DNA from: Peptococcaceae bacterium BRH_c4b
GTDB taxonomy: Bacteria; Bacillota; Desulfotomaculia; Desulfotomaculales; Desulfocucumaceae
DNA: 64,000 nucleotides
NCBI GenBank assembly: GCA_000961595.1
Contig: LADO01000018.1
Location: 51,233-115,232, forward strand
Reading direction: 5' to 3'
This document shows positions 8,400 to 17,809 of the stretch, piece by piece. Position numbers and translations under genes: made by a program. The number at the start of each line of letters is the position of its first letter. Position 1 is the stretch's first letter. The notes under the pieces were generated by a model that was given only the letters and a program-made list of their open reading frames with translations, was not told where the DNA came from and ran no database searches.

Positions 8400-9245
8400 T
8401 TGAACAGTTACCACTTGCAGGATAATGTTCTCCTGTATACCGCAGTATTTTTTGCCGGGGGCTGGCTGTTCTGCCGCCTGACTGTAAAGGCAGTAATGAA
8501 TATGATAGCCGAAGCCGGATTTGTCCGGCCCAATTACAGGGGCGATGAAATTCCGGTGGGGGCAGGTCTGGTTTTTTTTCTGAGCGCCCTTGCCGTGTAT
8601 ACAGCGGCCTTTATTTTTCTTCCAGATGATTTTCAGTACAAAATATTTAGCAACCTGCTGGCTCTGGCCTGTTTTACCCTGCTGGGGCTGATTGACGATG
8701 TTTGGGGCAGCAGGTCGGTAACGGGGATCAAAGGGCACCTGCTGAGTTTGTGCAGGGGACGGCTTACCACCGGGGGGTTGAAAGCTGCAGGCGGTGGTGT
8801 GATGGGTCTGTTGCTGGCGGCTTCCGCCGGTGATTGGACTTTGATACCGCTAAATGCACTGATTATTGCTTTATCCGTAAATAGCATCAATCTGATGGAT
8901 CTCCGTCCGGGCCGGGCGGGGAAGGTGTTTTTGCTGTTGTGGCTGGTGTTGCTGGCGGCCATGCCCGGCAGGGTGGAAATGATCCTGACGGCGGTTGTAG
9001 CCGGTGCTCTAATGGCCTATTTGCCCTATGACATGAAAGCCCGTGCCATGATGGGCGACACCGGCGCCAACGCCCTGGGCGCTTGCCTGGGTATGGCCGT
9101 GGTCTGGCTGCTGGAAACCCCTTATAAGGTTGTTTACCTTTTGCTGCTCATTGCTTTTCATATTTTCACCGAAAAGTATTCTCTCACCAGGATTATCGCC
9201 GAAAATCGCTTGCTTAATTATCTGGATGAGCTGGGCAGGGGTTAA
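8400..9245 (+). CDS. MraY/WecA-like glycosyl-1-phosphate transferase family protein
   Basis: 281-residue polytopic membrane protein of the glycosyltransferase 4 family, which loads sugar phosphates onto polyprenyl phosphate. Family signs are the aspartates of LLGLIDDVWG (about residues 98-103), NSINLMDLRPGRAG (about 160-173) and MMGDTGANALGA (about 218-229), with about nine hydrophobic helices. The start is TTG, with GGGGTG about 8 bases upstream. It is shorter than typical MraY (about 320 residues) and has LRP where MraY/WecA has DGLDG, so the substrate is uncertain. It probably works with the preceding glycosyltransferase. Confidence 0.8.
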   Translation: MNSYHLQDNVLLYTAVFFAGGWLFCRLTVKAVMNMIAEAGFVRPNYRGDEIPVGAGLVFFLSALAVYTAAFIFLPDDFQYKIFSNLLALACFTLLGLIDDVWGSRSVTGIKGHLLSLCRGRLTTGGLKAAGGGVMGLLLAASAGDWTLIPLNALIIALSVNSINLMDLRPGRAGKVFLLLWLVLLAAMPGRVEMILTAVVAGALMAYLPYDMKARAMMGDTGANALGACLGMAVVWLLETPYKVVYLLLLIAFHIFTEKYSLTRIIAENRLLNYLDELGRG

Positions 9246-9285
9246 TATACTGAATAAATTAATAATTTAGTGTCAAAACATTTAT

Positions 9286-9325
9286 AAAACAAGGCCAGAA
9301 ATGATTTCTGGCCTTGTTTTATGTT
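9286..9325 (+). terminator. Terminator after the envelope cluster
   Basis: A perfect 16-base stem (AAAACAAGGCCAGAAA, 9286-9301) with loop TGA and complementary arm 9305-9320. The A and T ends of the stem allow termination in both directions. Confidence 0.85.
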
Positions 9326-9449
9326 TAATAAAGGCGGGCTGGTCAATAATATTAATCTAGGCAGGGATACAGATATACAGAAGGTACTCTACGCTCAAAA
9401 TTGTATCGGAAGGCAACAGATAAACCGTTTTATCAGGGGAGGGACTTTG

Positions 9450-9677
9450 TTGGGACGTGTAACATTCAGGGAAAACCGCTGCAAGGGCTGTGAGCTGTGC
9501 AAGGCTTTTTGCCCCAAGGGAATTATTGTTATGGCTAGCCGGATTAACAGTATGGGTTTCCACCCGGCCACAGTGGAGGAAGAAGATATGAACAAATGCA
9601 CAGGGTGTGCTATCTGCGCCCGGATGTGTCCCGACCTGGTGATCGAAGTGGAGAAGGAGGAGAAAAAGGTTGGCTAA
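9450..9677 (+). CDS. Ferredoxin-type subunit of 2-oxoacid:ferredoxin oxidoreductase
   Basis: About 75 residues with two CxxCxxCxxxCP clusters (CKGCELCKAFCP and CTGCAICARMCP), each ligating a 4Fe-4S centre, so this is the electron-transfer delta subunit. An upstream extension of the frame to 9321 would begin inside the terminator. I therefore place the start at TTG 9450, behind GGGGAGGG at 9436-9443, which gives the usual subunit length. It overlaps the start of the next gene by 8 bases and begins a four-gene operon. Confidence 0.9.
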   Translation: MGRVTFRENRCKGCELCKAFCPKGIIVMASRINSMGFHPATVEEEDMNKCTGCAICARMCPDLVIEVEKEEKKVG

Positions 9678-10734
9678 GATGTTGATGAAAGGTAATGAGG
9701 CCATCGGCGAGGGCGCCATCAGGGCCGGCTGCCGCTATTTCTTCGGCTATCCCATCACACCTCAGAGTGAACTGCCCCACTATCTGGCCAAAAAGATGCC
9801 GGAAGTGGGTGGTCTTTACCTGCAGGCAGAGAGCGAGACTGCTTCCATCAATATGGTCTTCGGCGCGGCAGGGGCCGGGGCCAGGGTAATGACCTCTTCC
9901 TCCGGACCGGGCATCAGCCTTATGCAGGAGGGTATTTCCTACCTGGCCGGGGCGGAACTGCCCTGTGTAATTGTTAATATTATCCGGGGTGGCCCCGGGT
10001 TGGGCAATATTGCCCCCGCCCAGTCCGACTACTTTCAGGCTGTTAAAGGCGGCGGTCACGGGGATTACAGGTTAATAGTGCTGGCCCCGGCCTCGGTGCA
10101 GGAAATTATCGACCTCATGGGGGACGCCTTTGACCTGGCGGACAAATACCGTAACCCGGTAATGCTTATGGGTGACGGGGTGCTGGGCCAGATGATGGAG
10201 CCTGTGGAACTGGCCGGAGAAAAGGAAATTACCATTCCTAAAAAGCCCTGGGCCTCCACCGGACGCATGGGACGTAAGGATAAAAGGCTGATTAGCTCGT
10301 TGCAAATCGTACCCGAAAACTGTGAAAAGCACAATATAAAACTCTTCGAAAAATACGCCGTGGCCGGGCAGAATGAGCAACGCTGGGAAGAATACTGCCT
10401 GGAAGACGCGGAACTGGTACTGGTGGCCTTCGGCACCGCGGCCAGGATTTGTAAGGCTGTGGTAGATACCTGCCGGGCAGAGGGCAGGGCGGTGGGCCTG
10501 TTAAGGCCGGTTACCCTGTGGCCGTTCCCGGTAAAAGCTTTTGAAAAAACCATTGCCACAGCCAAACGCTATCTCTCCGTGGAAATGAGTATGGGCCAGA
10601 TGGTGGAAGACGTCAGGCTGGCGGTAAACGGGCGCAGGCCGGTGAGTTTTTACGGCCGGGTGGGCGGCATGCTGCCCGTGGCCAGGGACATATACAATGA
10701 GGTTCAAAAATTATTAGCCCGGGGTAAAGCATAA
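9670..10734 (+). CDS. vorB: 2-oxoacid:ferredoxin oxidoreductase alpha subunit, VorB type
   Basis: 354 residues. It matches the VorB (3-methyl-2-oxobutanoate dehydrogenase) subfamily, which oxidatively decarboxylates branched-chain 2-oxoacids to acyl-CoA with ferredoxin as acceptor. Typical segments are FFGYPITPQSE (about 25-35), QAESETASINM, MTSSSGPGISL and RGGPGLG. The TTG start lies 8 bases inside the preceding ferredoxin gene behind GGAGGAG. The exact substrate (2-oxoisovalerate or another 2-oxoacid) cannot be fixed from sequence alone. It acts in the cytoplasm as a heterotetramer with the neighbours. Confidence 0.92.
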   Translation: MAKMLMKGNEAIGEGAIRAGCRYFFGYPITPQSELPHYLAKKMPEVGGLYLQAESETASINMVFGAAGAGARVMTSSSGPGISLMQEGISYLAGAELPCVIVNIIRGGPGLGNIAPAQSDYFQAVKGGGHGDYRLIVLAPASVQEIIDLMGDAFDLADKYRNPVMLMGDGVLGQMMEPVELAGEKEITIPKKPWASTGRMGRKDKRLISSLQIVPENCEKHNIKLFEKYAVAGQNEQRWEEYCLEDAELVLVAFGTAARICKAVVDTCRAEGRAVGLLRPVTLWPFPVKAFEKTIATAKRYLSVEMSMGQMVEDVRLAVNGRRPVSFYGRVGGMLPVARDIYNEVQKLLARGKA

Positions 10735-11480
10735 TGGAAAAGGTATTCACACGGCCTAATTCGCTTAAAGATATGCCCATGCATTACTGCCCGGGCTGCA
10801 CCCACGGCATTGTGCACCGGCTGGTGGCGGAAGTGATAGACGAAATGGATATGTTTGACCGGGCCATTGCCGTGGCGTCGGTGGGCTGCTCCGTTTTTGC
10901 CTACGAGTATTTTTACTGCGACGCCTACCAGGCTTCTCACGGCAGGGCGCCTGCGGTGGCCACGGGTATCAAGAGGGTGTTGCCGGACCGCCTGGTATTT
11001 ACCTACCAGGGAGACGGCGATTTGGCTTCCATCGGTACGGGCGAGGTTGTGCATGCCGCTGCCCGGGGCGAAAAATTTACTGCTATTTATATAAATAATG
11101 CCATATATGGCATGACCGGCGGGCAGATGGCCCCTACCTCACTGATGGGACAGGTTACCATCACCACCCCTTATGGCCGGGACAGGGAAAATAACGGCTT
11201 CCCGGTGCGCATGAGCGAAATGCTGGCATTGCTGGACGGCAGCGCCTACGTGACCAGGGTGTCGGTGCACAGCCCGGCCAGCGTGGGCAAGGCCAAAAAG
11301 GCAATCAGAAAGGCCTTTGAGGTGCAAATGGCGGGTCTGGGCTTTTCCATTGTGGAAGTGCTTTCCTCCTGCCCCACCAACTGGGGCCTGCCTCCACTAA
11401 AAGCACTGAAGTGGCTGGAGGAAAACATGATACCCTATTACCCGCTGGGTGAATTAAAAATAGCTGCGGAGGTGGTATAA
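10734..11480 (+). CDS. 2-oxoacid:ferredoxin oxidoreductase beta subunit (TPP-binding)
   Basis: 248 residues. This is the thiamin-diphosphate subunit: it has the CPGCTHG cysteine motif at about residues 17-23, and a TPP/Mg binding region from QGDGDLASIG (about 96-105) through NNAIYGMTGGQ (about 120-130). ATG overlaps the stop of the alpha gene (TAATG), showing tight translational coupling. The next gene follows directly. Confidence 0.93.
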   Translation: MEKVFTRPNSLKDMPMHYCPGCTHGIVHRLVAEVIDEMDMFDRAIAVASVGCSVFAYEYFYCDAYQASHGRAPAVATGIKRVLPDRLVFTYQGDGDLASIGTGEVVHAAARGEKFTAIYINNAIYGMTGGQMAPTSLMGQVTITTPYGRDRENNGFPVRMSEMLALLDGSAYVTRVSVHSPASVGKAKKAIRKAFEVQMAGLGFSIVEVLSSCPTNWGLPPLKALKWLEENMIPYYPLGELKIAAEVV

Positions 11481-12044
11481 ATGTTTGAAGGTATACTGAT
11501 TGCAGGTTTCGGCGGCCAGGGTGTGCTTTCCACAGGCCAATTGCTGGCCTATGCAGGCATGCTGGAGAACAGGCACGTGGCCTGGATACCGTCCTACGGC
11601 CCGGAAATGAGGGGCGGCACCGCCAACTGCGGCATTTCCATATCGGATAAACTCATCAGCTCGCCGGTGGTCAGTGAGCCTACGGTGCTGATTGCCATGA
11701 ACAGGCCATCCCTGGAGAAATTTGAAAAGACCGTAGAGCCCGGCGGTATTATTTTTGTCAACAGCTCTCTGATAGAAATTAAAGCCACCAGAAAGGATGT
11801 AAGTGTGTTTTACATTCCGGCCAATAACATAGCCGAGGAACTGGGTAACGCCAAGGTGGCCAACAACATAATCCTGGGTGCCCTGCTGGAACTCACCGGG
11901 GTGGTGACCCCTGACACGGTGGAGGAGTCCCTGCGCAAGGTGCTGCCGCCGCATTACCACAAACTCATACCCATCAACCGGAAGGCCCTGGAGACCGGTG
12001 CCGAGTTAGTGAAAAACGGCAACTCATCCAGTATGGCGGGGTAA
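11481..12044 (+). CDS. 2-oxoacid:ferredoxin oxidoreductase gamma subunit
   Basis: 187 residues with the family motif GFGGQGVLSTGQLLA near the N-terminus (about 9-23) and SYGPEMRGGTANC (about 39-51). Last gene of the four-gene operon; ATG directly follows the beta gene stop, with GGAGGTGG just upstream. It is slightly longer at the C-terminus than the minimal domain. The operon has the delta-alpha-beta-gamma order seen in many anaerobes. Confidence 0.93.
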   Translation: MFEGILIAGFGGQGVLSTGQLLAYAGMLENRHVAWIPSYGPEMRGGTANCGISISDKLISSPVVSEPTVLIAMNRPSLEKFEKTVEPGGIIFVNSSLIEIKATRKDVSVFYIPANNIAEELGNAKVANNIILGALLELTGVVTPDTVEESLRKVLPPHYHKLIPINRKALETGAELVKNGNSSSMAG

Positions 12045-12208
12045 GAATGCACGCGCCACCTTGGCTATGCCAAGGACAGGACCAGGAAACTTGCTAATAG
12101 GCCTGATCCGTCTTCTCACGTCTGAGTTGCTGCTCAAGCTTGATATGAGTATATTCGCGTCATCTGGTACGATTAGTCCAGTCAGCTCTCAGCGCACAAT
12201 AAAAAGCC

Positions 12209-12237
12209 TTGACAATCCACATGTGTTGTTTTATAGT
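12209..12237 (+). promoter_or_regulatory. Strong sigma-A promoter before the MarR gene
   Basis: TTGACA at 12209-12214, a 17-base spacer and TATAGT at 12232-12237. The -10 region overlaps AGTATACA, a near-palindrome that could be an operator for the MarR protein itself. Confidence 0.7.
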
Positions 12238-12260
12238 ATACAATATTAAAATATAAACTA

Positions 12261-12713
12261 TTGGGTAGTGATCTAATTTTGGCAGAGTTCATGAATTTGA
12301 TGTGCTTTAAAATCGGTTTAGCAGCTAGAAAAATACAAAAATATAATAATAACAAATTTGCAGAATATGGAATAACTATTGCCCAGTCTTTCATTCTTTT
12401 TTCTTTATTAGAAAGCGATGGATTAAATGTTAAAAATCTCGCTGAATGCTTATGTATCGATAGTTCAGCTATAACAGCTTTAGTTGATCGTCTTGAAAAA
12501 GAACACCTTATAGAAAGACGTATTGATCCTGAAGATAGGAGAGCTTTGCGTATTTTTTTAACAGATAAAGGAAGAGATTTGGCAAAAGTAGTTTATCCTA
12601 TTGCTATAGCATCTAATGAAGAGCTGAAACACAATTTAAAACAAGAGGAAAGAGATACTATAGACAATTTCCTGAATAATTTAAAAAATAATGGGAACAT
12701 AAATGAAGGATAA
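12261..12713 (+). CDS. MarR-family transcriptional regulator
   Basis: About 150 residues, winged-helix repressor or activator of the MarR type. The recognition-helix region CIDSSAITALVDRLEKEHLI (about 64-83) and the wing IERRIDPEDRRALRIFLTDKG are diagnostic. The start is uncertain: TTG at 12261, TTG at 12279 or ATG at 12291 are possible and none has a good ribosome binding site. A strong promoter lies just upstream. The gene is A+T-rich compared with the preceding operon. It may regulate the downstream DUF169 gene; the inverted repeat between them is a candidate operator. Confidence 0.85.
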   Translation: MGSDLILAEFMNLMCFKIGLAARKIQKYNNNKFAEYGITIAQSFILFSLLESDGLNVKNLAECLCIDSSAITALVDRLEKEHLIERRIDPEDRRALRIFLTDKGRDLAKVVYPIAIASNEELKHNLKQEERDTIDNFLNNLKNNGNINEG

Positions 12714-12768
12714 TCATGAATGAAATTTATAATAGAGGGCGTATCATAAATTTTTTTTGAATTTATAG

Positions 12769-12825
12769 TTCAATAGTCAATAATTTAATATAAATTAAAG
12801 GTATATAAAATTATTGACTATTGAA
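12769..12825. repeat. Perfect 18-bp inverted repeat between MarR and DUF169 genes
   Basis: Arms 12769-12786 (TTCAATAGTCAATAATTT) and 12808-12825 are exact reverse complements separated by 21 bases, with no T-tract after the stem. A terminator is therefore less likely than a regulator site or a cruciform. The rest of 12714-13042 holds no recognisable gene. Confidence 0.6.
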
Positions 12826-13042
12826 ACATCTGAGAGCATTTGATCGGGGTTAAAAATACCTTGTCTTTCTCTATTATTTTCACACCAGGAAATCATGTCT
12901 TTTATGGCATGTAAAACAAATAAGTTATTTATTAGGAAAGGAGGAGTTATCTGCTCGCATTCAAAAATTATTTTAAAAAAATTTCCGTGCTTACCGAGTT
13001 TAAGTTGAAACAATTTAAATTATCAAAAAGGGGTGTTTAAAG

Positions 13043-13876
13043 GTGTCGGAGCTTACACTAGAAAGACTTGAATACTTAGCAGGCCAGTTTGACAAGCTAC
13101 TCAGACTAGCTAGTTATCCCGTAGCAGTAAAGCTTTTTAAAACCAAAGAAGAATTAGCAGAAGTCAGGGACAAGAAAAACAAACCGATAAGATTGATAGA
13201 AGATAAGTGCTTAGCTGCTTGCCAATTAATTGGACAATCACGTTATTTAGGCCTTACCAAAGCAGCGGTAAAAGAGAGAGCCTCAGTATGCATGTACGGT
13301 TCGGCAGTATTGGGATTTGAGAAGCTGCCTGTAGAATATATGCATGGCTACGTTAGAGCTTATTTTACTGATGAAGAAGTAGCGGAGAGGAATTTTGCCA
13401 ATACGCCGATGTTTGAACCGGGCAGTTATTCGGCCATCTTAACCGCTCCCCTGGAAAAGACGCCGGTAATCCCCGACGTAGTTTTAATATTCGGTAATGT
13501 CTCACAAATCTACCGTATCATACATGCCTACAACTACAACAAAGGAGTTCGTCTGGAATTCAGTTGCAATGGCGAAGCGGGTTTATGTGCGGATGCTTTA
13601 GTATTAACTATGCAGTCAAACAAGCCAGTCGTAGCTTTACCCTGTAACGGCTCTCGCTTAGTTAGCTGGCCATCCGACGATGGACTTGCCTGTGGAATTC
13701 CAACCCACATGCTGGAAGAAATAGTGGAAGGCTTGCAGTTTACCCATGATGGCATGGTCCGCTATCCCTTAACGTGGGTACATATGGATTGGGAACCCCC
13801 GGAAGGAAGTATAATTAGAAATGTCATGAGCGCTAAAGGTTTCTTTCCTCCTGACCAAAGACATCCTAAGAAATAA
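13043..13876 (+). CDS. DUF169-domain protein
   Basis: 277 residues, no signal peptide. It matches the DUF169 family, found mostly in anaerobes and methanogens, whose biochemical role is not established. Visible features are conserved cysteines (KCLAACQLIG, VCMYGSAVLG, EFSCNGEAGLCAD, ALPCNGSR) that could bind a metal or cluster, and a buried beta-rich core. The GTG start has AAAAGGGGTG about 8 bases upstream. It is monocistronic and followed by two hairpin terminators. The preceding MarR gene is the most likely regulator, by position only. Confidence 0.8.
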   Translation: MSELTLERLEYLAGQFDKLLRLASYPVAVKLFKTKEELAEVRDKKNKPIRLIEDKCLAACQLIGQSRYLGLTKAAVKERASVCMYGSAVLGFEKLPVEYMHGYVRAYFTDEEVAERNFANTPMFEPGSYSAILTAPLEKTPVIPDVVLIFGNVSQIYRIIHAYNYNKGVRLEFSCNGEAGLCADALVLTMQSNKPVVALPCNGSRLVSWPSDDGLACGIPTHMLEEIVEGLQFTHDGMVRYPLTWVHMDWEPPEGSIIRNVMSAKGFFPPDQRHPKK

Positions 13877-13889
13877 TAAAAAACGAGAG

Positions 13890-13963
13890 AAATGAGGAAC
13901 GTTGTTGAAATGTTGACAAGTTAATGGGTAAAGCATTTCAGTATCAACAACGTCCTCATTTTT
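13890..13963 (+). terminator. Long hairpin terminator after DUF169 gene
   Basis: AAATGAGGA-CGTTGTTGA pairs with TCAACAACG-TCCTCATTT across a 34-base internal region that itself contains AAATG and CATTT arms; T-rich end. Confidence 0.6.
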
Positions 13964-14065
13964 AGCAAAAGTTCCGCAAGGATATGTGAACAGCACGTGT
14001 ATATGCAAGCACCGGCCCGATGCGGAGCTTTCTGCTTTGGACAGCAGAAACCGTCCCATGTTGCA

Positions 14066-14107
14066 GTCAAAAAAGTCGCTCGCCGGAAAGAGAGCGGCTT
14101 TTTTTAG
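14066..14107 (+). terminator. Second terminator-like hairpin
   Basis: AAAAAAGTCGCTC and GAGAGCGGCTTTTTTT form a stem with G-T pairing, followed by a T run. No gene lies directly before it, so it may be the tail of a lost gene. Confidence 0.6.
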
Positions 14108-14997
14108 TTTGTAATGCAGGGGTTTATTAAATAATTATTGAAAAAGGAGAACATAATGGTTTTGGGAATTTGGTGCAGGTTCCATGAACTCCTGCTGGCA
14201 TCAATTGTCCTGGATTTGTAGAAAAAATCGGAACAAGAAAAAAATTGAGTATAAGAAAATCCTTGAGGGTTGATCATGTTTAGATGTTTTCTCATAGGGG
14301 GCAAAATATTTTTATTACGAGAAAATCTTGTGGTAGGAACATTCCAAGTTTAGCCGTATACGTTGCATGAACGTATTAAAGCGTCTAGATTGAGCCGTCC
14401 GTAAGGATGGTTTTGGAAGTAACTCGAATTTGTTGACGGTAGTATTTTTAATAAAAACGTAAGATATTGGAAAGAAGCCTGTAATTATTGAGTTTTACAA
14501 TTCAACTAAAGAGGTTGACATAGGGTGGAGTTAGTAAAGTCCAGCGGTTAAATGTCAATAGCGAATTGGAAAAAATTTTTAAAAAAAGTGCAGGTTTTAG
14601 CGTAAAAAAGCAAAAAGAATGAACACCTCAATAAGCCTACCAAAAATGATTGGGAAAAATGTTAGGACGTGGTATGCCAATTGGAAATTACTCTCCTCTT
14701 GGCGGCGTATAAAGCCGGTTGCTATGCAGCAGAGCATGGACAAGACGGACAAAGCTAACACCAGGCCAGGGGAACTGACTTAAATAGAAGCGACCCATAA
14801 GGTCCTACAGGAGAAAAACAGAACCAACCTCAATGGCCAATAAACATTGTCACACGGGCATTAGATAAATAAAAGTAAACAAAATAACGAGGAGATAAAT
14901 TTAATGAAAAAATGGAAGTGTTCATATTTTTGACTTCATTATTTAACAATTAATTGGTAAAATTATTAAACTATTAAATAGAATGTGGAGGCGAAGT
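14108..14997. other. Gene-poor A+T-rich stretch
   Basis: No frame of convincing length or codon use on either strand. At 14904 a nine-codon frame starts behind GAGGAGA and stops after MKKWKCSYF, possibly a decayed gene start. Some G+C-rich patches (about 14695-14800) look like remains of foreign sequence, but I could not identify them. Confidence 0.5.
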
Positions 14998-16566
14998 ATG
15001 ATAACGTCTTTTCTGAAAATTAAAACATGGCTTATTGGATTCGTGGTATTAACAATAACCTGTTTATTAGCTATGGGATTTTATAATTATACTGAGATAA
15101 ATAAAATGCAGGAAAAGATTGATAGAATAGAACAACAGGTTACAATGAGTGTTATTAAAGCTAAAGACATGAGTTTTTCCATTATTCAAGTACAACAATG
15201 GCTTACAGATGCCAGCGCCACAGGGGATAACGAAGGGTTTGACAAGGCTGACGAATTTGCCAATAAATTCCGAACTAATGCAAAGTTTCTACAAGATAAT
15301 GATACTGGTCATTCTAGCCAGATTGAACAAATATTAACAGATTTCGAGCCTTATTATACTACAGGTCAAAAAATGGCTAATGTTTATATCAAAGAGGGAA
15401 GAGAAGCTGGTAACGCTCTAATGCCTGAATTTGATGGTGTAGCTGAAAAGCTCTCTAGCGAAATAAATAAATATGTGGAAAATAATGTTCAGGAAATGAA
15501 TAACACAATAAAGGAAACTGAAAGCCTCATGCAGATAATGAGAATCAGTTCAATTGTAATTTTTGGTATTATTTCTATTGTTCTTGTAATCGGCTGTCTT
15601 CTATTAATCAAAAAGATATTGCCACCACTTAAAAATCTTCAATACTCTATGGATGATATACACAAAGGAGAAGGAGATTTAACGAAGCGTATTTCTAGTA
15701 AAAGTAATGATGAAATCGCTGAGGTTGTAATGAGTTTTAACGGAATAATGGACAACCTTCAGGATATTATTTTAAAAATTAAAAATAATTCAGAAAGCTT
15801 ATCAGAACAAAGTCAATTATTAGCATCCTCAAGCGAAGAAGTTAGCGCTACGATAGAAGAGGTAGCCAGTGTTACATATGAGGTAGCATCCATCTCCAGC
15901 CAGGGAGCCGAAAATTTAGAAACTGCGGTTGAAGAATCTAAAAATATGCACTTTATTGCTGGAGAAGGTAATATGGCGGTAAAGGAAACGGTAGAAAAAA
16001 TAAATTCAATTGCTCTTGTATCACAAAAAGCTGCAAAAGTTATAAAAAACCTTGGTGAAAAGTCTAACCAAATAGGAGAGATAATCACTGCCATTACCAA
16101 TGTTGCTGATCAGACAAACCTGTTAGCCTTAAACGCTGCTATTGAAGCGGCGAGGGCTGGTGAACATGGGCGTGGCTTTGCAGTAGTAGCAGAGGAAGTA
16201 CGCAAACTTGCTGAACAATCATCCCAGGCATCAAACAAAATTACCGAACTCATAAAGCAAATCCAACTTGGCGTTAGCGAAGCTGTTGCTGCAATTGAAA
16301 GCAGTGTAGCGGAAGTTGATGAAGGAGTATTGGTTGCCAACAATGCCGGAACTGCTCTGGGAGAAATTATTAAAGCTGTCGAAAAAAATACTATTATTAT
16401 TCAAGATGTTGCCAAAGGATCAATACAGGTTAGTGAAGGGACACAACAGCTTTCGACATCGAATGAACAAATAACTTCAGCTACTCAACAGGTATCCAGT
16501 ACAGCTCAGGAGCTAGCAAATATTGCCAGTGAACTGTACAATACCGTTACTAAATTTAAAGTCTAG
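14998..16566 (+). CDS. Methyl-accepting chemotaxis protein
   Basis: 522-residue chemoreceptor that signals to CheA/CheW. The N-terminal transmembrane helix (about 8-30) is followed by an extracellular four-helix-type sensor (about 35-175), a second helix (about 180-205), a HAMP domain (about 206-260) and the cytoplasmic signalling domain. The hairpin tip is [20 protein letters not shown] near 375-394. I chose ATG 14998 because GGAGG at 14987-14991 sits 6 bases before it; ATG 14983 would lie upstream of that site. The gene is A+T-rich and stands alone, with no che genes nearby. The ligand is unknown. Confidence 0.95.
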   Translation: MITSFLKIKTWLIGFVVLTITCLLAMGFYNYTEINKMQEKIDRIEQQVTMSVIKAKDMSFSIIQVQQWLTDASATGDNEGFDKADEFANKFRTNAKFLQDNDTGHSSQIEQILTDFEPYYTTGQKMANVYIKEGREAGNALMPEFDGVAEKLSSEINKYVENNVQEMNNTIKETESLMQIMRISSIVIFGIISIVLVIGCLLLIKKILPPLKNLQYSMDDIHKGEGDLTKRISSKSNDEIAEVVMSFNGIMDNLQDIILKIKNNSESLSEQSQLLASSSEEVSATIEEVASVTYEVASISSQGAENLETAVEESKNMHFIAGEGNMAVKETVEKINSIALVSQKAAKVIKNLGEKSNQIGEIITAITNVADQTNLLALNAAIEAARAGEHGRGFAVVAEEVRKLAEQSSQASNKITELIKQIQLGVSEAVAAIESSVAEVDEGVLVANNAGTALGEIIKAVEKNTIIIQDVAKGSIQVSEGTQQLSTSNEQITSATQQVSSTAQELANIASELYNTVTKFKV

Positions 16567-16714
16567 GCAAATGACTTAAAGCACACTCCGAATTCGGATG
16601 TCAAAAAATTTAAATACAATGTCTTGGCACCGGAAGGATTTTTCACTTGGAAGAAAAATATACTTTAGTAGCTGAATAACTGAATATTTAAAATTTTTTG
16701 ATAGGGGGAGTTAT

Positions 16715-17653
16715 ATGCGAGTCCTTGTTATCGGACAGGCCCCATTTGGTAAGGAATGTCTACAGGCACTGTCCGCCCAGGGGGAAAATCTGGTAGGAGC
16801 CATAACCGTACCCGATGTTCCCGGTGCCAAAAAACCCAACCCCTTCAAGGAAATGGCTCTTGAGCTGGGTATGCCGTTGCTGCAACCCAGCAAACTGCGG
16901 GACCCGGAGGTTTACCAGTGGGTGAAGGAACTGGCGCCGGATCTCCTGGTACTGGTATTTGTCACGGATTTTGTGCCCGGGGAGATGATCAGGCTGGCTT
17001 CTCAGGGTGGCATTAATTACCATCCTTCTCTCCTCCCCAAATACCGGGGCGGCAGTGCCATTTCCTGGGCGATTATTAGCGGAGAGAAGGAGACCGGCGT
17101 TACCATTCACTATATTGACGAGGGCGTGGATACGGGTGACATAATATTGCAGGAGATCGTGCCCATTGATGAAGAAGACACGACCGTTACCCTCTACTTT
17201 AACAAACTCTATCCCCTGGGTGTACGAATGACCGCTGAAGCCGTACGGCTGATCCGGGAGGGCCGGGCTCCGCGTATTCCCCAGGATATACGGCTGGCAT
17301 CTTACCAGCCGAAGCTAAAAGAGCAGGACACTGACATAGACTGGCGGCAATCCGCCCGGAATATTTATAACCTTATACGGGGCAGCGTACCCATCCCGGC
17401 GGCAGGCGCCACTTTCCGGGGTGAAAAGATAGCAGTGCTGGAAGCGCAAATTAAGGACGAGGGAACGTCATGGCCGCCCGGACCCTGCATTGCGCCAGGG
17501 GAAGTGGTGGAAATTATCCCAGGCCAGGGGTTGCTTGTTGGTACGGGTAAAGGGCTGCTCATGTTGAAAACTGTTCGCTCTGGAAAAGAAAAGTTGCCGG
17601 CTGAGCAATGGGCTGAGCAGTATCAGGTACAAAAGGGTGAACAGTTAACTTAA
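16715..17653 (+). CDS. Methionyl-tRNA formyltransferase-like protein
   Basis: 312 residues, the length of Fmt. The formyl-transferase domain (about 1-190) has the catalytic Asn-His pair in GGINYHPSLLPKYRG (about 100-114) and the Asp in DEGVDTGDII (about 139-148), so it should bind 10-formyl-tetrahydrofolate. A Formyl_trans_C-like domain follows (about 205-300). It is not next to def or priA as canonical fmt usually is. It could therefore be a second copy or a formyltransferase for a nucleotide sugar or amine; the C-terminal domain favours an Fmt-like role. ATG has AGGGGGAG upstream. Confidence 0.75.
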   Translation: MRVLVIGQAPFGKECLQALSAQGENLVGAITVPDVPGAKKPNPFKEMALELGMPLLQPSKLRDPEVYQWVKELAPDLLVLVFVTDFVPGEMIRLASQGGINYHPSLLPKYRGGSAISWAIISGEKETGVTIHYIDEGVDTGDIILQEIVPIDEEDTTVTLYFNKLYPLGVRMTAEAVRLIREGRAPRIPQDIRLASYQPKLKEQDTDIDWRQSARNIYNLIRGSVPIPAAGATFRGEKIAVLEAQIKDEGTSWPPGPCIAPGEVVEIIPGQGLLVGTGKGLLMLKTVRSGKEKLPAEQWAEQYQVQKGEQLT

Positions 17654-17677
17654 CTGAAAAATGATAATAAATGCAGA

Positions 17678-17719
17678 AAAGCCGCCTCATGCTTATAAAT
17701 CTAAGCATGAGGCGGCTTT
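17678..17719 (+). terminator. Terminator after the formyltransferase gene
   Basis: A 17-base perfect stem (AAAGCCGCCTCATGCTT) with an 8-base loop; its A and T ends allow use in both directions. Confidence 0.8.
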
Positions 17720-17809
17720 GTAATCATGGACACAATAAAGAGCATGCTACGGATATTCGAGGAGTGCATACCATTTAGAAACTATTTTTCCCAGTAACTT
17801 AAGCCCACT

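Noticed and set aside
9321..9449. Longer start of the ferredoxin subunit at 9321
   Set aside because: That ATG lies at the edge of the terminator hairpin, and the extra 43 residues have no counterpart in the family.
12061..12249. 62-codon plus-strand frame after the gamma subunit gene
   Set aside because: No ribosome binding site, it contains the sigma-A promoter of the MarR gene, and it has no family resemblance.
14690..14830. Possible group II intron or transposase remnant in the gap before the chemoreceptor
   Set aside because: Patches looked foreign, but I found no intron domain V, reverse-transcriptase motif or terminal repeats to support it.
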